Source: Antedon mediterranea (Eukaryota; Echinodermata; Crinoidea; Comatulida; Antedonidae). Taken from it: a stretch of 64,000 nucleotides of DNA. The translations under genes and the position numbers were made by a program. The DNA lies in NCBI RefSeq assembly GCF_964355755.1, contig NC_092675.1:11237312-11301311 (forward strand). The letters run 5' to 3'. A model generated the notes under the pieces. That model had not been told where the DNA came from, ran no database searches, and worked only from the letters and a program-made list of their open reading frames with translations. Every line of letters starts with the position of its first letter. Position 1 is the stretch's first letter. Positions 58,901-64,000 of the stretch are shown here, piece after piece.

Positions 58901-61729
58901 TCAGTATTTATATTTGAAATTTGTATGCAATTAATGGAAAATACATTTGACATTTATATTTATGAGTGACACAGTTCTCAAACCAGTGTCTAAGTGAATC
59001 TACAGTTTTCTAAATTAATTGCATTGCATTTTATTAATTTACATTTCTAAGAAAATTATACTTTTGAATGATTGTTGCAATGAAATTAATCATTTTCTTT
59101 AGTGCGATGTTATATTGATAATATTATATTGCATGATCATGTCATATAATGGGATTATTTTTTAATGAATATTAACTAGATATTAATTGGTTAATCCTCA
59201 CTTGGCAGATAACCATTGTGATTGTCAGAATCTTTCCTTTTTTCAGTAGTATTGGTTTTCCGAAATCAATGAGGAAACTCTTTTAGTTGTCAAGTCTTTA
59301 ACCAACCAAGTTTTTCTTTTTTGTTTCCTTCAATTTTTTTCTGTGACATTTCATTTTATAATATGGTCATCATCTAACCTTTATTTGTAGTTATTTCTGG
59401 TTGTTTTATTCACAAAATTACTTTTTTTTTTTATGGATTCATAAAATTGCCCATAGCAGTAAGATCTAAATTGCGACAGAACATTTAAAATTCAAAGATA
59501 TATAAAAAAATGCAATTTCGAAGTTATACAATTACAAGTCAAATTTTGTATTACAAATAATCTGATGAGGCCTAGGCTAGAATTTAAGTTTTATTAAACG
59601 AAATTATCAACACACAAAACCTAAAGAAGGTGATAAATTGCTATAATAATAGTATAAATTATTATACTGTATATGAAGGTATGGAAGCCACCTTTATTCA
59701 AATCTTTTAGCGTGATGACTTCATCAAATTGAAACTACTTTTTTCCGTTGTATGTATTTATTTGGGTATTAGGTTATTTTAATAATTTAAAGTATCTCTC
59801 AAAGCTATTGATCTAACATTAATAAAATTCAATCCATATCTTTCTGACATTGTATCTACTTCATCTCAACAGAATTTATTAAGATATTAAAAAAATCTAA
59901 GAATATGTGCATCTTTTTAATATTGTACTTCTAAAAAAAAGGTATATCAATTTGATCTCTGTTGCATTGATTGATTCATACATCAAATTTAAATATAAAA
60001 TAGATAATATGGAATTCTGACAATAACACCAAAAATTCATTGCTATTAAGCCTAATCATTGTTATTCCTTGAAATCAGTAAGTAATTCATTAGGTGAATG
60101 GCCTATTATTGTGTCTTTCTACCCGTTTTTTGTGGTTGCATTTCTGTAAAATCATGGACAGAAAATCTTTTTATGATAGCAAACATGTAGTATTTTATTT
60201 CTAGTAACAAGTTCACCGACTTCGATTAGAATTGCTAATGTTGATCCTATATATAAATTATGCTTATTCTGAGACAATGAAAAATATGTGTACTTCCATC
60301 TTGGTTATAGGTAGTTTTGATTTGAAGTTTGAGTTAAAGTATACAATATTGTTTCACATTTGTCTTGTTAAAAAAAATAAACATTCTTTTTTATTGCTCA
60401 CTGCCTTGGGAAATAAAACAGTTTCCTTTATGTGTACTACTCACTTCCGGTCCCAGCCCAAAACACCCGTCCCAGCCCAAAACACCCAATCATCCTCCCT
60501 CTCTCTTATAGGCTGTGGATGGGGGCCACCAACTATGTCTTTTAAAGGGCCCACAATGCATATTTTTCAGTGCAAAACATTGTTCAATATGTGTTAAGTA
60601 TGTGAGACTTGGTTGGTATTACTCCATACATTTTACACTCTTCATACCAATCACAAGTACATATTTCAAGGCTCAAGTTTACTCAAGGCATAATTAAATT
60701 CCACTTACTAGAGGACGAGTGCGGCCATTTTAAAATTTATTTTACCATGCTGAGCAGAAAATCCTATTTATAGCCATCATCAGGCTCAAATCAATACAAT
60801 TGTTTTTTAGACTAGGTAGGTATACGGATGTTTATTAATTCACTTGTCAGGTGATTTGAATTGATTGATTTGTTGTTTGAAGCGGGCAAATGAGCATGGA
60901 AATTCAGATTAGTTGATGCATATGTCTTTATAGTATTTTTAATTGCTTCTAGTTTTAATCTTACAGTGACATATATAATATAACTTCAGTACTATGACCC
61001 AGAATTTTTGGATACCAATATTCAGAGAAAACCTCTATTAAGGGGACAGTTTTTTCTGAAATAAATGAGTGACAATATAATAGCCAATGAGATTTTAGAG
61101 GACACTTTGTTGGGTCCTAAAGGTGTCCCTTTAATAAATAGGGGTTCTACTCTATCTGAATATTCAGGTTACTCATTTAAATGTGAAGACTGTTAGTTAC
61201 TATAGTGTGCTGACTATGGTAGGCACTGCATTCTGGCTACCATGGATCTGGAGGGGACCAAATCCAAATATCCACCAGTTTATGAGCATGATTAACCTAT
61301 TGCAAACAAGTGTTAATATTTGAACCATAAGAAACCATAACTAAAGCTATTACACAAATGTTTTGGAGATAAATTTGTGTTTAAAGACAAAATCCTATTA
61401 TTAATTACATTGCGAGTTGCTACACCACTATACTTATTAATGTAAATTTACAAATTGTAATGTGCAAATGTTGTGGAAACAATAAAAATACAGTACTAAC
61501 ATGTTTTAAGTTTGATGATGACAATACTTCAGGTATTAAGGTAAAACTAAACTAAAAACTCCTATAACTTAGAACATTCCCCCCCCCCCCCACACACCTC
61601 CCATCATGTATATTGTATGAATTAATAAACTAATTTATAATTAAAAATTTATAATTACATTTTTTAATTTCATTTTTTTTGTAGGAGAATGAACTAGATA
61701 TTCTCGCCAGGCAATTTGTATCCTCATAA
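19970..61729 (+). CDS. COPE: Coatomer subunit epsilon (epsilon-COP), complete, 11 coding exons
   Basis: Exons: 19970-20068, 25054-25116, 25238-25338, 28760-28862, 29371-29420, 33499-33552, 36222-36303, 50518-50673, 51946-52014, 55043-55117, 61685-61729. All are bounded by GT/AG and join in phase to 298 residues, close to the roughly 308 of vertebrates. It starts [20 protein letters not shown] (family: [20 protein letters not shown]). Other landmarks are [71 protein letters not shown] and the end [14 protein letters not shown]. The protein is a TPR-like alpha-solenoid that binds alpha-COP in the COPI coat on Golgi-derived retrograde vesicles. The gene spans nearly 42 kb because introns are filled with repeats; intron 7 alone is 14.2 kb. 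No frameshift or missing segment was seen, so the gene appears intact. Confidence 0.96.
20069..20307. repeat. CTAGGC-rich satellite at the start of COPE intron 1
   Basis: It directly follows the exon 1 donor. It consists mostly of GGCCTAG/CTAGGC words interrupted by short unique pieces. Confidence 0.75.
20321..20556 (+). repeat. AGTCGCCCC minisatellite, left arm
   Basis: About 16 units of roughly 14-15 bp occur, each with AGTCGCCCC plus a variable ATCGCAA, ATACAA or TTACAC. The units keep two minus frames and one plus frame open, so the ORFs there are artefacts. Confidence 0.85.
20680..21150 (+). repeat. Short copy of the dispersed repeat seen at 8.67-10.44 kb
   Basis: It is collinear with the long copy but lacks both hairpins and the roughly 1.2 kb around them. 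Conserved blocks include TTAATTTAATATGATTTTAA and TCATCGCCGATATGAT. Confidence 0.6.
21151..22107. other. Interior of the foldback element
   Basis: There is only a short open frame (about 67 codons near 21150-21350) with no recognisable domain. Clusters of CGCGACC words occur near 21905-21950. Nothing else can be supported. Confidence 0.35.
22217..22352 (-). repeat. AGTCGCCCC minisatellite, right arm (inverted)
   Basis: About 9-10 units of the same minisatellite occur in reverse orientation (GGGGCGACTTTGCGAT). Confidence 0.85.
22364..23149. other. COPE intron 1 DNA with a solo MITE end
   Basis: AT-rich, non-coding. The only recognised item is a 90-bp fragment matching one end of the MITE at 46824-47309. 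Confidence 0.4.
22993..23083 (-). mobile_element. One-ended copy of the GGGAGGTTTCGC MITE
   Basis: GGGAGTTTTCGCAATC followed by ACGAATACGATAACGAAAA, GGATACGTCACGCACACG and TTTTGTAAGCCA matches the right end (inverted) of the MITE at 46824-47309. A TA precedes it. The other half is missing. Confidence 0.65.
23150..23850. repeat. Dispersed repeat interrupted by a SINE
   Basis: The left part (to about 23454) and right part (from about 23768) match 6550-6860 in order; the SINE at 23455-23767 lies between them. It is a nested insertion. Confidence 0.55.
23455..23767 (+). mobile_element. tRNA-Ser/Leu-derived SINE, full length
   Basis: The head GAGTGAGTGGCCGAGCGGTT has A box TGGCCGAGCGG (23464-23474); B box GGTTCGAGGC is at 23519-23528. 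The acceptor-stem halves GAGTGAG/CTCACTC can pair. The body has GGACTATAAACCG, AGTGTACAC, GTGCACTTTAAAGAACC and GGGGTTACCCCGGTGTA, and it ends with a TCAA-type tail. The central part recalls the shared core of invertebrate 'Meta'-type SINEs, an assignment made from memory. Confidence 0.8.
23851..25053. other. COPE intron 1, distal part, with a diverged tandem duplication
   Basis: Two units of about 160 bp (24375-24530 and 24535-24690) share AAATGG/GCGACCATTAA, AAAATGCTGT, CTTGACCCTCA and CATCCATACAC-like words. A plus-strand open frame at 23984-24202 has no recognised domain. The rest is unremarkable up to the exon 2 acceptor. Confidence 0.4.
25461..28701. mobile_element. 3.2-kb TTAA-flanked DNA element in COPE intron 3
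   Basis: AATGGACCTGAAATGGA begins the left end and is exactly inverted at the right end; similarity extends to about 27 bases. TTAA lies on both sides (25457-25460, 28702-28705). TTAA duplications are typical of piggyBac and Kolobok elements; the termini lack piggyBac's CCC. No transposase was recognised, and both subterminal regions are richer in CG than the middle. It may contain a captured or resident small gene. Confidence 0.65.
27342..28057 (-). CDS. Possible two-exon small gene (34 residues) inside the TTAA element
   Basis: In minus sense an ATG at about 28057 reads MIVSG up to a CAG|GTAATC donor at 28045/28044. After an intron of about 0.6 kb, a TTTTATAG acceptor near 27427 leads in phase into [20 protein letters not shown], ending IQKNLTSSY and a stop near 27342. 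Upstream lie CACGTG and ACCCGGAAATGATG, which resemble E-box and ETS promoter sites. Downstream, AATAAATAAA near 27220 could be a polyadenylation signal. I do not recognise the peptide. A coincidence of splice-like sites cannot be excluded, so this is a candidate only. Confidence 0.33.
28960..29195 (+). mobile_element. 5'-truncated copy of the tRNA-Ser/Leu-type SINE
   Basis: AGCCATAACATCGGCAAGGG, TCCATGGTTCTAGTGGTAG, GTGTGCACTTTTAAGAACC and AGTAGGGGGTTACCC match the SINE at 23455-23767. The A-box head is missing. Confidence 0.75.
29571..31720 (+). mobile_element. Helitron-like non-autonomous element, copy A
   Basis: The 3' end is a hairpin AACTCGTCA-AAG-TGACGAGTT (31691-31711), five bases, then CTAG, which is the Helitron signature. 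The probable 5' side begins with a palindromic TAGGTGATCATTT...AAATGATAACCTA near 29571, also seen at copy C. The interior shows diverged repeats of GTTACGCGCG, GACGTCATCGTATGGCCAC and related words shared with copies B and C. No Rep/helicase ORF is present. Confidence 0.6.
31721..33228 (+). mobile_element. Helitron-like non-autonomous element, copy B
   Basis: It starts where copy A ends and terminates with the same hairpin (33198-33218) plus CTAG (33225-33228). It shares CTTACGCGCGATTTAACG, GTGACGTCATCGTATGGCCA and CTGTTATAGCTCG with copy A. Tandem Helitron copies are common; the 5' boundary is not certain. Confidence 0.6.
34566..34801. mobile_element. TTAA-flanked MITE (236 bp)
   Basis: The ends are AGCCTGGTTTCCAT and its inverse ATGGAAACCAGGCT, flanked by TTAA at 34562-34565 and 34802-34805. 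The centre holds a further palindrome AATCGGCAAAGTT...AACTTTGCCGATT. Confidence 0.85.
34958..35776. mobile_element. MITE with repeated self-complementary termini and 9-11 bp TSD
   Basis: Both ends are built from repeats of CTAGAAAACTCAGAT and its complement, with GGTGTCTAGAAAACTC outermost. GAATATATG(GG) is duplicated (34948-34958 and 35777-35787). Removing the element and one duplicate restores alignment with the parallel sequence near 34370-34410 (CAAC..TTAAG....CTTTAAAAT). TSD length suggests a Mutator-like element. Confidence 0.75.
36304..36659. other. Start of COPE intron 7 with a small inverted-repeat element
   Basis: CAGCATCATAGGCAAATT near 36421 is inverted as AATTTGCCTATGATACTG near 36541, bounding about 145 bp that contains CCTAACCTAACACTTAACC. 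It is a probable MITE; no target duplication was identified. Confidence 0.5.
36665..39499. mobile_element. 2.8-kb foldback element with 5-bp TSD in COPE intron 7
   Basis: AGTACAGG starts and CCTGTACT ends the element; ACTTT flanks both sides (36660-36664, 39500-39504). The arms run inwards for hundreds of bases: TTGAAAAAATTGCAAC, ATGCATTTCTA..AGGTCCCTATATGAACAT and AATGGCCGC on the left are inverted at 39330-39480. A second inverted block pairs 37170-37330 with 38250-38450 (CTGTGGGTTGAAGAGTATTT; CATGTGCTGATGCCGTGG). Many short open frames arise, but none resembles a transposase. Non-autonomous. Confidence 0.75.
39698..40292 (+). repeat. Dispersed repeat with tRNA-like module, copy 2
   Basis: Its ends match the copy at 4827-5252 (ACTAGAAAGCCACTCCGAGAG; CCTCCTTGGCGGAGGT). 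A box TGGTGTAATGG is at 39850-39860; the B box is gone, replaced by sequence shared with 40880-41170. Confidence 0.65.
40293..41797. repeat. Repeat-rich stretch of COPE intron 7
   Basis: A 66-bp tandem duplication (about 40626-40757; AGACAGAATGCGTGCTATTT, GGAAGATAAGCTTTTGTG) lies here. A diverged second copy of 39890-40150 sits at 40880-41170 (CAATAGAACAGCAACGC, TTTTAAAATTACAAATCACA, CTATCTTTTAACACTAGC). The remaining 41360-41797 shows nothing. Confidence 0.55.
41798..45867 (+). mobile_element. Candidate DNA transposon of unnamed type (transposase-like gene plus subterminal motifs)
   Basis: At least eight copies of a motif (TGTCYGTCAAA, 2-5 bases, TAACGCACGCAA, or its inverse) cluster on both sides of a transposase-like gene: 41798-41822, 41991-42015, 42158-42199, 42400-42437 and 42615-42635 on the left; 45451-45475, 45480-45505 and 45844-45867 on the right. 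None lies inside the gene. Such clusters are typical transposase-binding subterminal repeats. I could not define exact TIRs or a target duplication. The gene is frameshifted, so this copy is probably dead. Confidence 0.5.
43118..44861 (+). pseudogene. Transposase-like protein, frameshifted and C-terminally truncated
   Basis: The first frame (43118-44215) gives 365 residues. They include a very basic N-terminus with [20 protein letters not shown] and [12 protein letters not shown] repeats, then [20 protein letters not shown]. It ends at [10 protein letters not shown]. The next conserved piece is in another frame from about 44200: [61 protein letters not shown] and [13 protein letters not shown]. 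The protein then runs into unrelated residues and stops at 44861. This block order recalls large uncharacterised families of marine invertebrates with RxYR(E/K)R-type N-termini and (V/M)(L/M)DFAENY cores. The D in LDFAEN could be a first catalytic aspartate. A TATTTTCAG acceptor sits just before the ATG, and a CAGAAG|GTAAAC donor near 42122 could supply a 5' exon. The function as a transposase is inferred. Confidence 0.55.
44862..46120. other. Right flank of the transposase-like gene
   Basis: AT-rich and non-coding. It holds the three right-hand copies of the TGTCAAA..ACACACGCAA motif. Several short frames here have no features. Confidence 0.4.
46129..46412. repeat. 142-bp tandem duplication at the LINE 3' end
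   Basis: AATTCGAACCAATGCATG, TCTCTGTTTCTGGCTAAATC and CTACGGTGTACACTACC recur exactly 142 bases apart. The unit is not a multiple of three and shifts the end of the endonuclease frame. Confidence 0.85.
46824..47309. mobile_element. 486-bp MITE with TA duplication, inserted in the LINE
   Basis: The ends GGGAGGTTTCGCAA and TTGCGAAACCTCTC are inverted and flanked by TA (46822-46823, 47310-47311). The inner arms share CGATAACGAAAACGGATACG. On removal with one TA, the LINE frame continues without shift from LLNRY into [12 protein letters not shown], apart from one stop at the join. TA duplication fits the Tc1/mariner group. Confidence 0.85.
49086..49420 (-). mobile_element. C-terminal and 3' UTR fragment of a CR1/Jockey-type LINE
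   Basis: In minus sense, [10 protein letters not shown], stop, [17 protein letters not shown] (about 49345-49262) matches the conserved 'WN.LP..IR.. SL..FK..L' end of such ORF2 proteins. A typical 3' UTR then runs to CGCTTTATAAAAG, directly against the R2-like LINE. Confidence 0.7.
49421..50517. other. End of COPE intron 7
   Basis: It holds a short hairpin at 49892-49942 (AATAATCCCCCACCCAC / GGGTGGTGGGATTATT) and a related GGGGGTGGGATTAT word near 50318. Otherwise nothing was recognised. Confidence 0.4.
50674..51945. other. COPE intron 8
   Basis: AT-rich, with no repeat, RNA or coding feature that I can support. Confidence 0.4.
52188..52940. mobile_element. piggyBac-like MITE (753 bp)
   Basis: CCCATTGACTGCCG begins and CGGCAGTCAATGGG ends the element. 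The right flank is TTAA (52941-52944) and the left flank TTAG (52184-52187), one base from the expected TTAA. Near the right end, two copies of the palindrome TTCGCATAAATGCGAA (about 52867 and 52909) precede GTTGGCA and GTCGGCA. TTAA plus CCC termini are the piggyBac hallmark. Confidence 0.75.
53011..54330 (+). mobile_element. Helitron-like non-autonomous element, copy C
   Basis: It starts with the palindrome TTAGGTGATCATTTAG..AAAATGATCACCTA and ends with a decayed hairpin ACTCGTCAAAGTGACG followed by TGAATCTAG. The interior matches copies A and B (CATATGGCCA, TAATCTGTTATAT/TAGCTC, GTAGATATGAATTCAT). Confidence 0.6.
54331..54890 (+). mobile_element. Partial Helitron-like copy D
   Basis: It follows copy C directly and resembles the 29.9-30.0 kb part of copy A (GCGTAACTACGCGCGATTTT, TGAAGTTTTGATCAATTTAG, AGAGCAT). 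It has no hairpin/CTAG end of its own. Confidence 0.5.
55577..55640. repeat. Pre-miRNA-sized hairpin in COPE intron 10
   Basis: ATGTTTCTTTAATATATCTA..AGAGCT pairs with AGCTCTCATAGATATTAAAGAAACAT (given by positions 55615-55640) around a loop of about 10 bases. The arms are about 27 bases with one or two bulges. It could be a small MITE remnant or an RNA hairpin. Confidence 0.65.
55941..55973. repeat. Perfect 15-bp-arm hairpin
   Basis: CTTTTGTGGTATCTC-AGA-GAGATACCACAAAAG is perfectly self-complementary with a 3-base loop. Nothing T-rich suggests a terminator role in this context. Confidence 0.7.
56350..56508. repeat. Imperfect tandem repeat
   Basis: Three units share CTGTCAATCTAGGCCGGTAT or close variants, spaced about 55-65 bases apart, two of them followed by TATAATAATTC. 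Confidence 0.65.
56509..58340. other. COPE intron 10, middle part
   Basis: Several short open frames (for example 57215-57550) have no recognised domain or splice context. No repeats were identified. Confidence 0.35.
58342..58888. repeat. 20-bp minisatellite with two alternating monomers
   Basis: About 26 units of 20 bp occur in two versions: A = GAGCACAGTAACATAACATA and B = GAACAAAATAACATAACATA. The order is AABBAAABBBAABAABAAAAAABBAA, then a degenerate unit; one A is a base short. All three minus frames are open because the unit has no stop; those long frames are artefacts, not genes. Confidence 0.93.
58890..61684. other. COPE intron 10, distal part
   Basis: Mostly AT-rich unique DNA. A short direct duplication of TCCCAGCCCAAAACACCC lies at about 60451-60487 and a C-run at 61569-61580. 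No gene or RNA is supported. Confidence 0.4.
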
Positions 61730-61993
61730 AGAAATCTTCATTTGAATAGTGATTTTCATACTTGATGCTCCTTGACCCGTCATAGAATGATAATCATCTC
61801 ACCTGCTGAACATCTACATACTCATTAACTTGGATTCTCGTTAATGAAACACTGCTGATTAGCTGACTTTCAGTGATTATGTTTACAAACTCATATCTCA
61901 TTGTATATGTTGTACTGGTAGATTTAGAAAATTGAAAAAAAAAACTATAATGACAATATTTTGATAATCAAAAACATCAGGGCTTTAAATAAA
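61730..61993 (+). promoter_or_regulatory. COPE 3' UTR with first polyadenylation signal
   Basis: The stop codon ends at 61729. The first AATAAA is at 61988-61993; others at 62510-62515 and 62875-62880 could give longer transcripts. Confidence 0.6.
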
Positions 61994-62127
61994 AATCTGC
62001 TCTATCCAATTAGATAATAAGTTTGTTATTAAATAAGAATCATTACAACATGATTCTTGATGTATTATTTATTTTTATAGGTTGTTTTCATAACCCAATC
62101 TACAAAGATAAATGGACTTTTTTTGCT

Positions 62128-62462
62128 GCATAAAAATAACCGGTTAAAATCAATGTGAATAAATTAACTGCATTCCTTGGGAGGAGAAACAGGACAAACT
62201 TGTGGTAACTGGTTAAAAGGCAGTGCCAAATAACCGGTTAAAAACACCCATTCAATTCTGTGTTAGAACGCCATTTAACTGGTTATCGCTGGACAACTTT
62301 TACCTGCAACACAAAATAACGGTTATTTGATTGACAACTGATGACCCCGAGTCAACTACACGGCAGTAAGGTTTGAATTAACCGCCAGGACCAATTGCAT
62401 TTTGGGTAATTCTTACTATTTTTGTCAACGACCGCCCACTGATTTAACCAGTTATTTTGGAG
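62128..62462. mobile_element. MITE-like repeat with AACCGGTTA ends
   Basis: AAATAACCGGTTAAAATCA near 62131 is inverted as TGATTTAACCAGTTATTTT near 62439. Four more AACYGGTTA words lie in between (62208, 62233, 62277 and 62312-62321). The boundaries and target duplication are unclear. Confidence 0.5.
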
Positions 62463-63747
62463 CACAAAGTGAGCAGCATCGCAGTCTTGATATTTTTAAT
62501 CCATTTTAAAATAAACTGTAATTTGTGCAAGTGCAATTGAGAACACTGTACTTAGATGTTCAATTAAAATCATTTGGTTTCACTTTTAAAACCATGCTGT
62601 GTTTACTTAAACAATCGATCATGTCCATTTTGATCCAAGTAAACCTTGTCAAATATTGCATGCTGTCAATATCATTTTCATTTCATAAATCAAAATAGAG
62701 TAAAGACATGTTTAAAGTAGTGTATAGAACATTTCATCGATGTTCTATTCATATTGATACACGGTTTGAAAACACATACAGTAATTTGCTTGCTGCTTTC
62801 TGAGCTTGAATAGTTGTATACATGTCTATTAAAAAACCAATGGAGACATCAAGGTGCTGATTGCAGCATTTTAAAATAAAAGCTTATATACTATAATATC
62901 ATTTAATTATTTCTGTCACTGAAAAAAAACACTATTTTCTTAATTGTATGTGGGCGTATGTGTTTATTAGCCATTTTTATTTATTTATTACTCTCCTCAC
63001 AATGATACTGGGTTCCCAACATTAAATGCACAATATAAATTTATTGTTAAAATAATCTATAGTAAAATAACTTAACATAATAGTGTATACAGTATAAAAA
63101 TCTTCGTTGAATTCTAGTGAACCATTGTGGTTTGTGTGGACAAAATCATTTTGTGGAAAATAACCATGTTATTTAATAGAAATTATGTTAAGCTTTTATA
63201 ACGAATTGTATAAGTATAATTTAATGAGTTTGTTATTAGTTAATAGATTGCGAAATTGGGAACATTTGTTGAAAGAAATTAATTATAAAGGCTTGGATTT
63301 TGATCTGGTAATTATTCACTTGCATTCTGTAAAATGTTCAAAACCTGAGCGTGCAATATAACCTTCAATCTAAAATTTCGCATTATAATTATGATATTAT
63401 ATATATAAAATAGAAGCACCATAGTTTTACGCAGTGATCTGGGTCTAGAATAGATTAGTAATATTTACTACACGATTATTTTGCCATATTGAATTGCAAT
63501 GTAACGCATATTAACCGGTCACACACTACTGCTTAACATAGCACATTGTAGTCTCAACAAATTGTCCGTGCCGCTTTATCAAAGCATTATCAATACTGAC
63601 TCATCGGTTTAATTTCCATAAAGTTCACTTCTTCGATCAGCCTCTGCACTCAACAATCGACCATTCTTGAAGCTATAGGCCTACTATTCTTTTGTGGTTC
63701 GTCGCCAACATAATTTAAAGACTGCAATTGAAATGTAATATATAATA
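62463..63747. other. Downstream region of COPE
   Basis: Two further AATAAA signals lie near the left end. I see no gene, repeat or RNA in the remainder. Confidence 0.35.
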
Positions 63748-63900
63748 AGAGTTCGGTATCCACAAAGGATTTCTAACATACATTTGTATAAGAGATGCAA
63801 CGGACGACCCTTATCTTTAGAAATCTTCGAAGCACGATGGAAGCTTTTCGGACATATATTGATTGACAAGATAGGAATACACCAGCAAATCTGGCCATAA
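63748..63900 (+). mobile_element. C-terminal fragment of a LINE ORF
   Basis: The plus frame reads RVRYPQRISNIHLYKRCNG, RPLSLEIFEARWKLFGHIL and ends in TAA at 63898. The RYPxRISNxxLYxxC and ARWxLFGHIL blocks are typical of the end of invertebrate non-LTR retrotransposon polyproteins. Upstream RT is not present. The 90-codon minus frame over the same bases is a shadow. Confidence 0.65.
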
Positions 63901-64000
63901 AGTTCCACTTCACAAACACAAAACACACAAAAATACAGAGGTAGGTCTATATGCACACTTCCAGTTACAATGACATAAAAAAGTGAACCCCCCTAGCATG

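Noticed and set aside
58272-58953. Three overlapping minus-strand open frames of about 200 codons each
   Set aside because: They are translations of the 20-bp minisatellite, which has no stop in any of those frames; no gene is implied.
63684-63956. 90-codon minus frame at the right edge
   Set aside because: The plus frame of the same bases carries conserved LINE C-terminal blocks; the minus frame is its shadow.

Overview
This 64 kb window is AT-rich animal DNA. It has small exons with GT-AG introns, tRNA-derived SINEs, LINE, LTR and DNA transposon fragments, and many AGGCCTAG-type low-complexity runs. Two conserved cellular genes were reconstructed by joining phase-compatible exons. The overall look (GGCCTAGG satellites, gene content, repeat density) suggests a marine invertebrate deuterostome. 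An echinoderm is my best guess, but nothing in the window proves the clade.

Left part (1-7.5 kb): a tubulin tyrosine ligase-like polyglutamylase of the TTLL6/TTLL13 type lies on the minus strand. Nine coding exons, from the N-terminus to just past the catalytic domain, are present; the 3' end lies outside the window. Middle-left (7.5-20 kb): this intergenic DNA is packed with repeats. They include a 424-bp tandem duplication, two large hairpins inside a dispersed repeat, a 1-kb long-TIR element with a 9-bp target duplication, and a complete 4.55-kb LTR retrotransposon. The LTR element has identical LTRs, a tRNA-Ser-type primer site and a purine tract, but no visible pol.

Right part (19.97-61.73 kb): COPE, the epsilon subunit of the COPI coatomer, lies on the plus strand as 11 coding exons encoding 298 residues. 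Its promoter has a cluster of CACGTCA boxes, which resemble unfolded-protein-response or CRE sites. Its introns make up about 98% of the locus and hold most of the interesting material: several very long inverted-repeat elements, Helitron-like copies ending in hairpin plus CTAG, TTAA-flanked elements (one enclosing a possible two-exon small gene), and a degenerate R2/NeSL-type LINE split by a MITE. Intron 7 also carries a broken transposase-like gene flanked on both sides by repeated TGTCAAA-(N)-TAACGCACGCAA motifs.

The last 2 kb hold the COPE 3' UTR and polyadenylation signals, a MITE-like repeat and a LINE C-terminal fragment. The two host genes have unrelated jobs (microtubule glutamylation and Golgi-ER vesicle coats), and nothing in the sequence links them functionally.
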